A DNA stretch of 64,000 nt from NCBI RefSeq assembly GCF_009727055.1, contig NC_052357.1:89065764-89129763 (forward strand), given 5' to 3'. The stretch comes from Benincasa hispida (taxonomy: Eukaryota > Streptophyta > Magnoliopsida > Cucurbitales > Cucurbitaceae). The translations under genes and the position numbers were made by a program. The notes below the pieces were generated by a model, which saw only the letters and a list, made by a program, of their open reading frames with translations, was not told where the DNA came from and searched no databases. Positions 22,611-34,843 of the stretch are shown piece after piece (the stretch's first letter is position 1; the number at the start of each line of letters is the position of its first letter).

Positions 22611-25578
22611 ATGTCCGTGGAAAGATCATTTGAAGCGTGGGAGGAGGTGCAGAGGCATGGTCAGGATTTGGCGGATCGTCTTGCTCAGGGTTTCACGGGA
22701 TTGATTCATTCTCATATAGCGCCGCCTTCTTTTTCTTGGCCCAATCCTCCTAACTCTAAGCTTTTTGATCTTGAATTTCCGGGTCAAAGTTTTGGTATCA
22801 AGGATTATGGGTTGACTGCTCATAATTCTGGAATTAATGGGGTTACATCGATTTTTGATATTGGTAATAGGATTGGGCAAGCTGGGGCCGATTTTGGTGC
22901 TTGTTTGAATGGAATGGTACAACAGTTTTTTAGACAGCTCCCTGTGCCGTTTCGGCAAGAGGAGAATGTGATAGCATCGATTAGGATGGATCTGGATAAG
23001 AGTTGGCAGAGGGATGATATGGGAATCGCTGTTCAAGGGAATCTTGGAACATTAACGGAGTGCTTGCGTAACTCTGAACTTGCTGATAAGGATGGTGTTT
23101 CAGATGGGGCGGTTGATGACGAAGCTTCTGGTTTTGATTTGAGGGCTATAGGAAATCTCGGTAGGGCACAGGTATAGCACTGTGATCCATTTCACGGCAG
23201 ATGATTAATTTTCTAATGACTGCCTTGAGGTGTTCTATTTTGACTAGCGCAGAAATGATTACTCTTTTTGTTAACTGGAGATCTGTTTAATGTTCTGATT
23301 GTGGTCTACATGTATAGCTTATCTCTCTTGGAACAAAAATCTGTCCAATAAAGTGATCAGGAGTTCCTTTGCCTGAATAGCTTCTTTAAATAGTTGTTAA
23401 CATACTGCCATGATGCCATCAAGTGGCCTTCTCAGCCTCAAACTTAATGCATCTACGATCATATTCAAAACCACTACTTTTAAAGAGACAAATGATAATT
23501 ATTATCATGGGGAAGAAGGGAGAAACTATATTTTGTTTTTAACCAGGAACTTGAGAATAACATAGAAAGGCAAATTTGAAATATAACAACTATATTGGCC
23601 ATAGAGGAAACTATTGTGACTGGGTATTACTCATAAAAAAAAAAAGGCGAGGCATGTTGGAGGAATCATTTCCAAATAGTCAGCTGTTACTACCTGTCAA
23701 TAATAGAACATATGGTTACCATACTGATGTGTCATGTCATGCGAGTGAAACAATCTTGTGGAAGACTACAAAAAGTTGATGCATTTTTTGTCTGTAATAG
23801 TTCTGTCAATCCTGGTACATCTTTGCGACTGCTCATTTTAGTTTAGGGAACTCCTGACCCTGCTTTCTTTGAATTTACATTGTCTTTCTGTTCTACCTAT
23901 TCTACTGGATATTCTCTAGCAAATATTGTATTCAAATCATTGTCCTTTGAGTCGTCAGTAGTATTTTCTATCTCATCCTAGCCCTAGAATTCCATGGCAT
24001 TTATTTGTTGTTTTTATTTTTATTTCCAGCTGGGGTCTTGGTGGTGTTAAATAAATCATAGTCATGTGGGTTGAGGATTTCTTTTTAAAGTACCCATTTG
24101 GTTTTTATTTCTTCTGTTTTTTTTAACCTTTATTATTCTTTGGGTGTAGGGCACGATTAATATTTCTTCAACATATGATAGTAGATCACGAGATGTGGAA
24201 AGTTCCTTAGTTGCTAGAGGAGATTTATGGAGAGTGGAGGCATCACATGGCAGAACCGCAACTGGAAATGACAATTCATCTTTATTTCTGCTGCAGCTTG
24301 GGCCAGTACTCTTTGTTCGCGACTCTACACTTCTTTTGCCTGTTCATTTATCAAAGCAACACTTGCTTTGGTACGGTTATGATAGGAAGGTAAAACCTAC
24401 TTTATTTGGCTAGTGGCATCAAATTAAACCACGTAACAGATTTTGGGCATTGAAGTCACGTGAGAATTAATGTGCAGAAGTCTGATTTTGATTTCAATTA
24501 AACAAACATAAGAGTTTGGCTGTTGCTGCGAGGAGATATTAGGCTGTAGTAACCTTTCAAGAAGCCTCTATTACCTGCAGAGCAACCTTGTTTGTTGGAG
24601 GCCTCTTCAAGGAGGTCTCCACATTGCAACCAGCAGCTATTCTTTTTAGAAAAATATGTTGTCATTCTTTCATTGACTTTTAATGTCAATTTTATTGTGG
24701 ACACCTCGACCTTTTCTTAAAGAGAATTCCAAAAGCATGTCTACCACCAATTTTCAGTTAAACTGCATTTTAAGGTAAATGGATGTTCAGAGTCTTGGAT
24801 AGCTCTTTCCTGTTTGAAAATGTTTTATGCAGTTTTACGTTACATGATGCGAGTGTCGAACTTGAGTATCTCCTTGCATTATATGTAGAGATCTTTTATT
24901 ACAGTCTAATTGAACCCTGCATAGTTAGAATGTACTATATATTTTAACTTGGCAACTGGGACCTCGAGACTTTTGACTTTCCTTGCCAATTGTTTATGCT
25001 TTTAGAGGAACTTATGATTTTTACTTCTTTCAAGTGCTCACAACGTAACATATATTGAACTACCATTTTCACATGAGCCCTACTTTATTCCAACTTCTAA
25101 TGTTATTATTTCATGAATCATCAGAATGGAATGCATTCTCTATGTCCAGCAGTCTGGTCAAAGCATAGAAGGTGGCTGTTTATGTCAATGCTTTGTCTCA
25201 ATCCCCCAGCTTGTGTAAGTTGATAAAACAGTTTAATTTCCTGAAGCTTATCGTATTACCAGAATAATTGTGGTGAATTTAGTTTGGTTTTAAATATGAC
25301 ATAAATGATAACTGTGTTGTAGGCAATGTTTTAAAAAGCCCTCTCGGGCACACGTAGGCTTAAGGCGCAAGTCTGGTGCCTCGTCTTTCCAAAGGCGAGG
25401 CTCACAAAATAAGGTGCACCTCAAGCGTGCGTCTTTTGTGAAGCCCCAAGGCTCAAAGCCTTGGGTCTTGAAGCTTTTTTATTATTTTAAAAAACAGTAA
25501 TATTTAAGGGTTTTCATTCTTTATTAACTAAAAGAATCAAGTTTACCAAGTCTAAAATGTAAAATTTCTTGTGTTTTG

Positions 25579-25617
<39 letters not shown>

Positions 25618-27204
25618 AATTAATTAATTTATTTTTATATAGTGCGTCTCACAAAAAAAAACTCGCGCCTTTTTGTGTGCCTTGTACCTAGGCTTTAGAG
25701 GGCCGTTGCGTCTTAGTGCGCCTCGGGCATTTAAAAACACCGGTCGTAAGTCTATATATTCTCCCTTTTGAGGTCAGATGTTCAACTCTTTATAAAACCA
25801 TATTTTCAATTGAGCGATAGCTTTCGTGGTGTTAAGTGCATTTGGTCTTATTTTTTGTTCAAGTTCCTTACTTAGAAGGAACCAAATTCTGCCAGGCTAG
25901 TGACAATTGTTTGAACATAAAGCTTAGAACCATTTCTTGTTTATCATATCCTTTGGATCAGTCTAGTAACATGACCTCTCCCCTCCCTCCCTCCCAGTCC
26001 TTTGTTGATTTACAGTTTCCCAACGGGCAGTTGACTTATGTGTCGGGTGAAGGTTTAACTACAACGGCATTTCTGCCCTTTTGTGGAGGCCTCCTTCAAG
26101 CTCAAGGTCAATGTCCAGGAGAAATGAAATTCAGCTTTTCATGCAAGGTTAGTTCTTTTCTTTTGAAAAAGAAGAAAAAATTGTTTCTCCTTTTCAAACT
26201 CAATGTCCAAAAGAACTTATGTGGACCTCAATGTTCCTGAGTTGGCACCTTGTTTGTGCTGGATGCTTTTCTTAGAATAAGTGGGGAACCCGAATAACAC
26301 CGATAGTGCAACTGCCTGACAAATCATTTACTTTGGACCTTGCTCAATCATTGGCTTGGAAGAGATCAGGTCTTCTGGTGAAACCAACTCTCCAGTGCAG
26401 GTTAGTATACATGCTTATTCATCAAAGTTGAGTCGCCTGTATTGATCCGACAAACACAATAAATGCCAATTTGAACTTTGATGTTATCTATGGGCATTTA
26501 TTGCAATCTAGGAAAATATCCTGGCTCTCGGAATGCTTTCAAGTTTCATATGCCAAGACTTCTCTCCTTATGTTTATCCCTTGAACATATATTCATACTA
26601 ATTTTATTTTAATAATTCATATTAATTTTTCATTAGTTTTTTTTTTTTTTTTTGGNNNNNNNNNNNNNNNNNNNNATTTTGTTGCAACTTAGTAATTTTC
26701 GGTTTGAGTTTGTTTCGCTTTTTTCACTTCTCGAGTGATAAGTGGTGATTTTTGTGTCTAACATTTGATTTTTAAACGATCAGTTTGAGTCCCACTTTTG
26801 GTGGAAGCAATCCTGGGTTCCGTGCTGAAATTGTTCATTCAGTGAAGAAACATCTCAATCTCATGTGCGGCTGTTCTTTCATTGCCCACCCTTCTGCATT
26901 TGCTTCAATTTCTGTAAGTATTTAACTCCCTTTTGTGTCTATAATACTAATTCATACCTACACTATAGCGACTTGTACCATTTCTCGATTCCCTTCTCTA
27001 TACCATATTTGTTGTAGAATATACTTCACTGTTGGCGAATTCATTTTTCTTGTATTTGATTTCTTGCTCGGGATCCAGATCGGCAGGTCAAAGTGGAATG
27101 GAAACGTTGGGAATTCAGGGATAGTTGTAAGAGTTGATACTCCACTCTCAAATATTCGTAGAACTTCCTTCTCTGTTCAGATAAATACTGGGATTGAGTG
27201 TTGA
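22611..27204 (+). CDS. Conserved plant protein, At2g44640-like (TGD4-related), 473 aa
   Basis: Seven exons: 22611-23171, 24150-24389, 25125-25214, 25998-26147, 26276-26400, 26784-26913 and 27079-27204 (1422 bp with stop). All introns are GT-AG and phases close exactly. The start MSVERSFEAWEEVQRHGQDL is followed by DIGNRIGQAGADFGACLNGM, SSLVARGDLWRVEASHG, SKQHLLWYGYDRK, PNGQLTYVSGEGLTTTAF and the C-terminal SKWNGNVGNSGIVVRVDTPL. From memory this is the At2g44640 family, which I recall as a distant relative of TGD4, a lipid-transfer beta-barrel of the chloroplast outer envelope. That link is weak. The alternating polar/hydrophobic C-terminal half would suit a beta-barrel. No signal peptide or transmembrane helix is evident. 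Intron 3 hosts a MITE and long T runs; intron 5 contains a run of Ns. Confidence 0.88.
25325..25745. mobile_element. MITE in intron 3 of the At2g44640-like gene
   Basis: The left end reads TGTTTTAAAAAGCCCTCTCG and the right end, inverted, reads TGTTTTTAAATGCCCGAGGC. GC-rich GGCGCA/AAGGCGAGGC words repeat near both ends. The middle contains a T run of about 34 bp (25579-25612). Imperfect inverted ends and an AT-rich core indicate a non-autonomous element; I could not define a target duplication. Confidence 0.55.
26657..26675. other. Assembly gap (run of N)
   Basis: A short N run follows a poly-T tract in intron 5 of the At2g44640-like gene. It does not touch an exon. Confidence 0.9.
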
Positions 27205-28589
27205 TCTTAAGAAACATGAGTTTTTGGTAGTTTTCAAGTGTATATATAGTCTCAAAACTGTTTTCTGTTTACTTACACGATGGATGAATATCTATTAACT
27301 ATGATTGAGGCCATCGTCTGTAAATTATGACATGTCCTTTTCTTGTTTGTTCCCTACTAGTAAAGCCAGTTTCTGCTTCTATTTTTTACAAATAAATAGA
27401 AATGCCCGTTAGGCTACCTCGTGACAGTTTCTGATCCAAAGCTTTGAACCTTGCATCTCGATCAACCGTGTTGCGCTTGATGTTCGATATTTCAATTGCA
27501 ACTTTACCTTCGAGCATACAAACCACAGAAGACATGGATGGTCTGAGACTTGGAGACAGGTTTGTGCACAAAAGAGCTATATGAAGCATCCCCATGACCT
27601 CCTCTTTTGGGCCAAGATTTGGATCAACAAGCTCAAGTAAGTTTCCTTCCTCTTGTAGAACATAAGCCTTCAAAAGCAAATATAAAAATACTTCTTAGTT
27701 AGACAAATAGACAATGAAATTTCATTTTGTAAACATTAGTAAAGAGTACTACTCTAGGCCATGACTTACCCAGTCAAGAAGATAAACAAACTCTTCTTTC
27801 TATCTGTAACTCGTATTACTTTTTCCACTCACAATCTCTAATGCCACAACTCTAAAGCTATAAACGTCAGTTTTATGAGTCAAATGACCCCTCATCGCGT
27901 ATTCATGAGCCATATAACCACTGAAAGTAATTCATATCGAAAAAGGACAAAACCGTTAAGACATTTAGAGGCGGGATTCAACCGTTTGACATAAAAAAAG
28001 AAAGAGTGATAGATAGGGTAAGAGAGAGACATTGTGCCTGCAATTCTTGTACTAATATGACTATTCTCCTCTTCATCAAGCTTAGCCAATCCAAAGTCAG
28101 AGATCTTGGTTTTCAAGTTTTCATCAAGTAGAACATTAGTAGCTTTTATATCTCTATGAACCATTTTCAATCTAGATTCTCCATGAAGGTAAGCCAACCT
28201 CTTTGCTATTCCCAAACATATCTTCATTCTTATTGGCCAATCCAAATGCAATGAATGCTCCTCAGGGCCTAAAAAATCAGAAACATATTTAAATAAAACC
28301 AACATAAACCTTATAATATATTGAAATATAAAGACATGGATACACTTACTAAAAAGTGCACGAGCAAGATTATTCTTCTGTAGATACTCATAAACAAGCA
28401 ACAATTGGTTTCCTTCAATACAACAACCATAAACCTTAACAAGATTTGGATGTTGTAATGCAGAAATCATCCCAATTTCTGTGATGAATTCACGATTCCC
28501 TTGTCTTGATTTAGAAGATAGCTGTTTTACAGCAATTTAAGTGCCATCTGGTAGTACTCCCAGCCCAAATATATCTATGTATTTGTAAT

Positions 28590-28870
28590 TTCACTGATGA
28601 TTGTAGTTAGTTTCAAAGATAAACAGAAAATATAAACTATAGAGAATCGATATAGAGATTTACGTGGTTCACTAACAGTATGTTGGCTATGTCCACGAAC
28701 AAAGGGAGAGAAGAGTTCATTATTAGAGATACGTATCAGATTACATAGTCACAGATACACTCCTCAAAATACTAAGGCCAATATCATAAATAGTGGAAAT
28801 AACACAAGTACGAATACAATTTAGGTTTGGGAGAGTGTAAAATTTGCATAGATATTCATATTTACCTAGT
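28590..28870. other. Insertion between kinase blocks of the pseudogene
   Basis: This gap is about 310 bp, against 121 bp in the intact paralogue. It includes the phrase GATTTACGTGGTTCACTAAC, which I recognise only as a dispersed plant repeat. I cannot assign a class. Confidence 0.4.
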
Positions 28871-29109
28871 AGACAAGACCAAAGCCTCTCTCCCCAATCT
28901 TATGTGCAAAGTCAAAGTTATTGGTGGCTGCTTTGATTTGTCATAAACTGAAATAACTTGTCTGGTCAAAATAAGATTTGAGATTATTGTCTATTTAGTT
29001 CATGACATTTTAAGACTGTGTATGAAAAATTTGGACGTAATTATATAAGTGAACTCAAAGTTCTTTACACCATTAGTTTGACTAATACAATGATGACATG
29101 TTAATTTCC

Positions 29110-29470
29110 ATTTCTGGTCTCATTGTTGCATACATTACATCTCGAACGAAGGGAAGAAGCTTCTGTTGGGGTTGAGATCAAGGTCTTACATTGGCTAGAC
29201 AAGGGAAAGATCATCGGTTTAAACAGGAAGACAACTATCTCCAAGGTACGAGGCCTTTTGGATAAACCCAAAAATAAAGCTATGAGAGTTTATGCTTAAA
29301 CGGATAATATCTATACCATTGTGGAGATATCTAAAGGTTCGGTACTCCTAACAACTTGCTTTGCTAGAACAAAGGAATCCCCTCGTCCACAAATGGAGCC
29401 TCTTTTCTTTGTTTCTTATCGAAAACACAATAGATAATTGGAACGAGAGAGAGTTGTGTGGACACTAATA
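29110..29470. repeat. Dispersed repeat, possibly TRIM-like
   Basis: The phrases GGGGTTGAGATCAAGGTC, ACATTGGCTAGACAAGGG and CCATTGTGGAGATATC recall small LTR-type repeats of eudicots. It lies in a pseudogene intron that is longer than its counterpart. No terminal repeats are defined. Confidence 0.35.
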
Positions 29471-32400
29471 TTAAATATAATTTGTTAAGTTGGCAACCTC
29501 AATTAAGAAGTATCTATAACATGTCATCTTTCTTGATGAAGGACTAATTAAATAGACATCAAACTCAAATCTTATTGACCAAATTAAGTGTAATCTATTG
29601 TAATCTTACCATCGTCTTTAGTTTCCTTTCCACCTAAATAATCCTTCCATTGAAGAACAACAAGTTCTAGGATGACAAAGACGAAAAATACCAAAAACAA
29701 TGCCAGCAATAGCTCCAGCCAGTAGCCCTCTAGTTTTCACATTAGTTTTGACATCGAAGTCTACAATAATTGTAGAAGAGAAGATAATACAACAATTCAG
29801 TTTTAGATAGAAGATCACGAAAGGAGTAATAATCTTAGAATGAATGACTACGTCCTTGTTTCATAATAATTTCGTTTTTCTCAAACAACATTTGAATTCT
29901 TAATCAAATTCCAAAATAAAAGCTACTTTTTTTTTAAGAAAAACAATTAGTTTTCAGCTTGGTTTTTGAAAATGTTGGAAGAAAATGAGTAACACACCAA
30001 GAAACTTATGGGGGTGAAAAAACGATTTCTTTGTTTTTAGCGTTTGACTAGAAACTCAAATGTCATAAACTTCAAAGACAGAAAACGAAAAAACGATTGT
30101 TACAAATAGTGTTCAACAAATTTGAAAGTAAGAAATATTTACTTGGTGTGACAGTGATTGCAAAGATTAGAGGTCTATGCACCCTTAAGTATGGAATGAA
30201 AATTGTTCCTTTACCAGCCCAATACAAATGGATCTCTTAGGCACTTCTAAAATAAACTCTTTACCAACACCTCCAGCCTCCTCCATTATGTTAAAATCTT
30301 TCTTAATCAACTTTCCCTGTAAAAATTATGAGCCCAAATATCATTATCATTCAACAAGGACAGGACAAGTATTTTGCATTGGTAAATGGTACAAGACGTT
30401 TTAGGTGAAGAAATTGATGTTTCGACTAGTAGTATTGGAAACTTTTTCAATAATGACTCTTTTATTCTCACACTCATCCCTCCCCATGTCTTGTACATAC
30501 CTTTATATATTTTTTATTTCCATTTAATTTTAAATTTTTCTTCTCATTTTATTTTTTTCCATCTAATTTTTATTCAAGGTCATTTAAAATTATAGCTGGA
30601 AATATATTCCTCTATTTTATCTCTTTAATAACTTTTAAACTTTATGGCTAATATTAAAAAAATGTATTTATTCAACGAAGAGCTCCCATCATATATAATA
30701 TTAAATTTTGTTAAAAATTTGTGTAACTAAGATCCTACGTGGTGACTATTTGATTTTTTTTTTCTTTTTAAATTAAGATTATAAACACTACTTTCACCTA
30801 TAAGATACTTTGTTATATTATTCATTTTCCTTGTCAAAAACAAAATTTTAAAAGCTAAAAGTAGTGTTTTTGTTTTAGAATTTGATTAAAAATTTAAAGT
30901 TTTTCTTTAGAAAAATGTGATCAATTCAAAAGAGTATTATGAATTATGAAAAAACTAAAATAAATTTTAAAAACTAAAATCTAAAATCTAAAAACAAAAT
31001 TGTCATCAAATAGGGCATAAATCATTCCAACAATAGATAACATGTTCCTATTGCTGTTGCTACTTTTCGCAATCCAACTCGGTATTTGCCCGCTCAACGA
31101 GTTGTTAGAAACCTACATCAATATAATATTCATTAAACATGTAATTTTTTTTCCTTTTTTATTTAGTTAGAATATCATTAGCGAAAGATATATATTTTAT
31201 CTAGTTGAGTAAACGGTGTTTCATAATAAGAATTTTGAGTGTGTTTATTAAACTTACATGAACTCAGTTTTTTGAACCAATAATAAATTCTCAAATGTGT
31301 CTAAAATTAGACCACTTAATCGGTTGAAGCTTAGATCTCTATTTAATAATAAGATAAGAGACTTATTAATTCCGTTCAATAATAAGTTGTTTTTAAATAA
31401 AAAAATAAATCAATTTATTTATAAATATAATAAAATGTTACTATCTATAAATGATCTGATAGACCATGATAGTTAATGATAGATGTCTTCATAGTCTATT
31501 GCAATCTATCAGTAGTACACAGTGACATTTTGCTAAACTTGAAAATATTTTTAACAGTTTTATTGTTTAAAACAAATTACCTTTCAATATTATCAATAAA
31601 TGATATAAACTCATTAAAATATGTTATTAAAAATGAATTTAACAAACTTACAATGTTCTTAATCCATTAAATAATCCAATATCTTCAGGGATACGGCCCT
31701 CGATTAAACAATTTCTCAAGACCCTTAAGTAGAAAGTGAGAAAAAAGCAAGATGAGATTAACAATAAAAAATCAATTTACTTAAATTGGGGTTTAGGGTT
31801 AATAATAATAATAATAATTTATCAGTTTAATTACAACTTTTAATTGCTTACAATGTTTTTAGATGTCAATTTACTCAAATTGGGGAAATTTATCCTCCGT
31901 CCCCTCAAATCACTTATTACCCTACAAAACCATCGAGATAAATTAGCACAAAATACTTACATAATTGTTACTGTTTCTATAATTATATAAATTTGAGGGC
32001 TCAATTTTTATAATTGAAAATTTGACGGTACAATCGTAACTATCATCATATTTTATAAGGATTGTTTTTGCAGTTAGTTTCAATTTGAAAACAAAAAAGG
32101 AAAAAGAAAAACTTTTTTATTAAGAAATTATAAAGATGGAAACTTACTACAGAAAACGTCCACTACTATTGAGAAAAACTTCTAACTACTATTGTAAAAA
32201 TAAACATAAAAAGGACATAAAAATTAAAATAAAATAAACTAATCGGAAACACTAAAATTAATATAGAAAAACTTCACATGGAAAAAAAATCATTAATCAA
32301 ATAAAAATTCATTGTCTTAAAAAGATTATTATAATCACAAAAATTCATTGAGTATTATATTACTCACGCTATTAAACTAGCATATCTTTTAGATGTGAGA

Positions 32401-32754
32401 CAATTAAACTTTTAATATTTTACCAAAATTCAACATGCTCACCATCAAACTTTAAATTGACTGATATGATTTAATATCATATTATAACGAGCCGTCCTAA
32501 ATTCAAGCTCTGCAAAATCATTTCCTCTCCCAACAAATTTTCAAATATCACATACGAAAGCTTGTGATAAATGTTGATGTAATATTAACTTTACTATAAT
32601 TCATTGTAAATTATATATTAAATCATCAATAACTTAAACACACTTTGGCCTAGGACCAAGCAAATAAAATTTCATGAGCTCTCCATTGATCTAAAAGTAT
32701 TTTGGAAAATATACTTTTTTTTAGTCCCCAAATTTTTTGGAATAAGTGAGTTTG

Positions 32755-33265
32755 ATTCCTAAAATTTTAAATTAGCCATTTTAGTTCTTAAGTTTCCAAT
32801 AATAGGTTTAAAAGGTCATCTTCATTAACAGATCTGTCCAAATAGATTATTTAAATACTGATATGGCTTGCTGACTAGGTTGATAATTTGGATTTAAATT
32901 TGTCTGGTGAAGTTTGTCTTGTGAAGTTACTTCACGAGACGAACAAGACGAACTTCACGAGAAATGAACTCAACTTCACGTCAGTTTTGTCTTTTGTCTC
33001 GTGAAGTTATTTCACAAGACGAACTTCACGAGAAATGAACTCAATTTCACGTCATTTCTGTCTTTTGTCTCGTGAAGTAACTTCACGAGACAAATTTAAA
33101 TCCAAATCATCAACTCGGTCATCAAGCCACATCAGTATTTAAATAATCTACTTGGACAGATCTGTTAATTTAAACAGTTCTGTTAACTTAAACAGGTCTA
33201 TTAACGAAGATAACCTTTTAAATCTATTATTGGAAACTTAAGGACTAAAATGACTAATTTGAAAC
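32755..33265. mobile_element. Foldback element with palindromic core
   Basis: The left arm (32755-32905) and the inverted right arm (33090-33265) are close matches; both contain AGTTTCCAATAATAG and TATTTAAATACTGAT. The core (32910-33090) carries repeated palindromes on TCGTGAAGTTACTTCACGA and a unit of about 72 bp present twice in tandem. It lies in the dead receptor kinase between two LRR blocks. It has no coding capacity. Confidence 0.8.
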
Positions 33266-34507
33266 TTGGGACACACATATTTCAAAAACTTGAAAGTTTT
33301 TTTCTCAAGTATTTTAGATATTCTTTACAAGTTTGACTTTATCTAAAGAATTCTATTAAAAAAATAGATATTTTTATGATTTTATCATTATAAAAAAACT
33401 CTAGAATTCTTGATCCTAAAAAATGCTAGGATGTTCAGAACATTTCTTTTGAGATTCTTATTTATAATCTTCTAGATAAATGGAGAAATATGTCTAATAT
33501 TTATACTTCAAAAAACTTCTAGAATAATAGATAATATTGAATATGTAAATACTCCAAAAAGCTTCTAGATATATATAATTAATGTTGTATCCTAAGAAAA
33601 ATAAATATTATTGGATTAAAAATATTTCGCTTGTTTAAAATGGATGATGCATTTTTCAAAGGAAAAAAAAAAAAACTCACAATTCGGTTAAGTTTTTCAA
33701 CTCGTATATGGCACGAGGAATGGGATTCTCCTTGGATGTTCCTTGAACATACCTTAAAAAAAAAAAAACAGTACTATTGGAATATATAATCGAACAGGAA
33801 CAAGAATAGTTTTTTCTGCTATCCAAAACTAAATTACCAATGGGTAACTATTTGATTTTTATTTTTTAAAATTGTATTTATTATCTAAAAAAAATTTCAC
33901 CCGTCGTTTTCGTGTTTTCAATGTAAACATTTGATGATAAAATATGGAGGATATAGATTGTTTAAGAAGAGAGAATCGACATGATCAAAGCTTAGAGCCC
34001 GTGAAACTCATCTCCAATACAGGAGGTTCAATGCGAGTCCACAAAAGGAGAGTTTGGATTCTTAGCTAATTTCTAATATAACTTAAATTGTGAAGTTGAT
34101 CTCTATAGTTTGAAAAAAGTTAGAATTTCATCTCAATGGTTTATAATTAGAATTTAGGTTCTATAATTTGATAAAACTTTTATATTAAACCACATGAACG
34201 AAGATTTTATCAAACCAAATTGATCATGTATGAGGTTCTATCAAATCCGTAAGGAATAAATTTTAATTTTCAAAACTATTGTGGGACTGAAATCTAGCTT
34301 TTTTTTTCTTTTTTTTTTTTTTTTATAACTATAGGGACCAAAATTTACAATTTAACATAAGTATTTCACTTAAAATTAAAAAAATTTATACAAAAGCCAT
34401 GTCAAAAAACCACACTTCCAAAACCAGTAGTTGAGTTAGATTTGCAAATTATACAGGTAGAACTCCAACTAGATTAAGCCCTTTTAGCCGTCTGTAAATA
34501 AAGAGAG

Positions 34508-34792
34508 TGTTGGAATGCCTTGAATTTGTTTGTTGGCGCTTCAAACAACCAAGTATAGGGGTCTCGCTTTGTAGTTATTTACGATTATGACCCTAGGGTT
34601 TAGAGTAGTGCGCTATATAAACTCTCTAACCCTAGAGGCGCCGTTTTGATGTCATTTTCTGAAAACATTCTCTCTAATAATACTGTTATCCCTCTGCCCT
34701 TGGACGTAGCTAACACACCGTTAGTAAACCACGTATATCTGTGTGTCGATCTTCTCTATCTCTACGTTCCTTTTTTGTGTTATTTAATTGTC
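34508..34792 (+). repeat. Copia-2 5' LTR, 3' end deleted
   Basis: It starts TGTTGGAATGCC and aligns with 39007-39291. The final 12 bases of the LTR (GATTTCGTAACA) and most of the primer binding site are missing. The sequence passes directly from ATTGTC to AGAGCCC. A TATATAA box lies at 34614-34620. Confidence 0.92.
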
Positions 34793-34843
34793 AGAGCCCT
34801 GTTAGGGTTTCTTCGAAATTCTGCATTTTTTCAACAATTGAAG

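Larger units (their letters stand above)
27386..34490 (-). pseudogene. Decayed LRR-malectin receptor kinase (tandem paralogue)
   Basis: Blocks match the intact gene at 43249-54811 in order. Kinase blocks: 27667-27386, 27920-27770 (151 bp), 28268-28031 (238 bp) and 28560-28350 (211 bp), the last three equal in length to the intact exons; also about 28975-28871. Others: transmembrane block about 29762-29610, second malectin block about 30325-30145, and LRR blocks at about 31113-31050, 31330-31255, 31720-31648, 31925-31850, 33745-33675 and 34490-34420. Damage: TAG at 27802-27800, TAA at 28539-28537, acceptor AG changed to TG at 28562-28561, APE changed to AHE, and further stops and frameshifts. 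The first malectin exon and five LRR exons are missing. The HRD and DFG motifs survive. Its 5' end is cut by the Copia at 34508; I see no signal-peptide exon beyond it. Confidence 0.88.
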
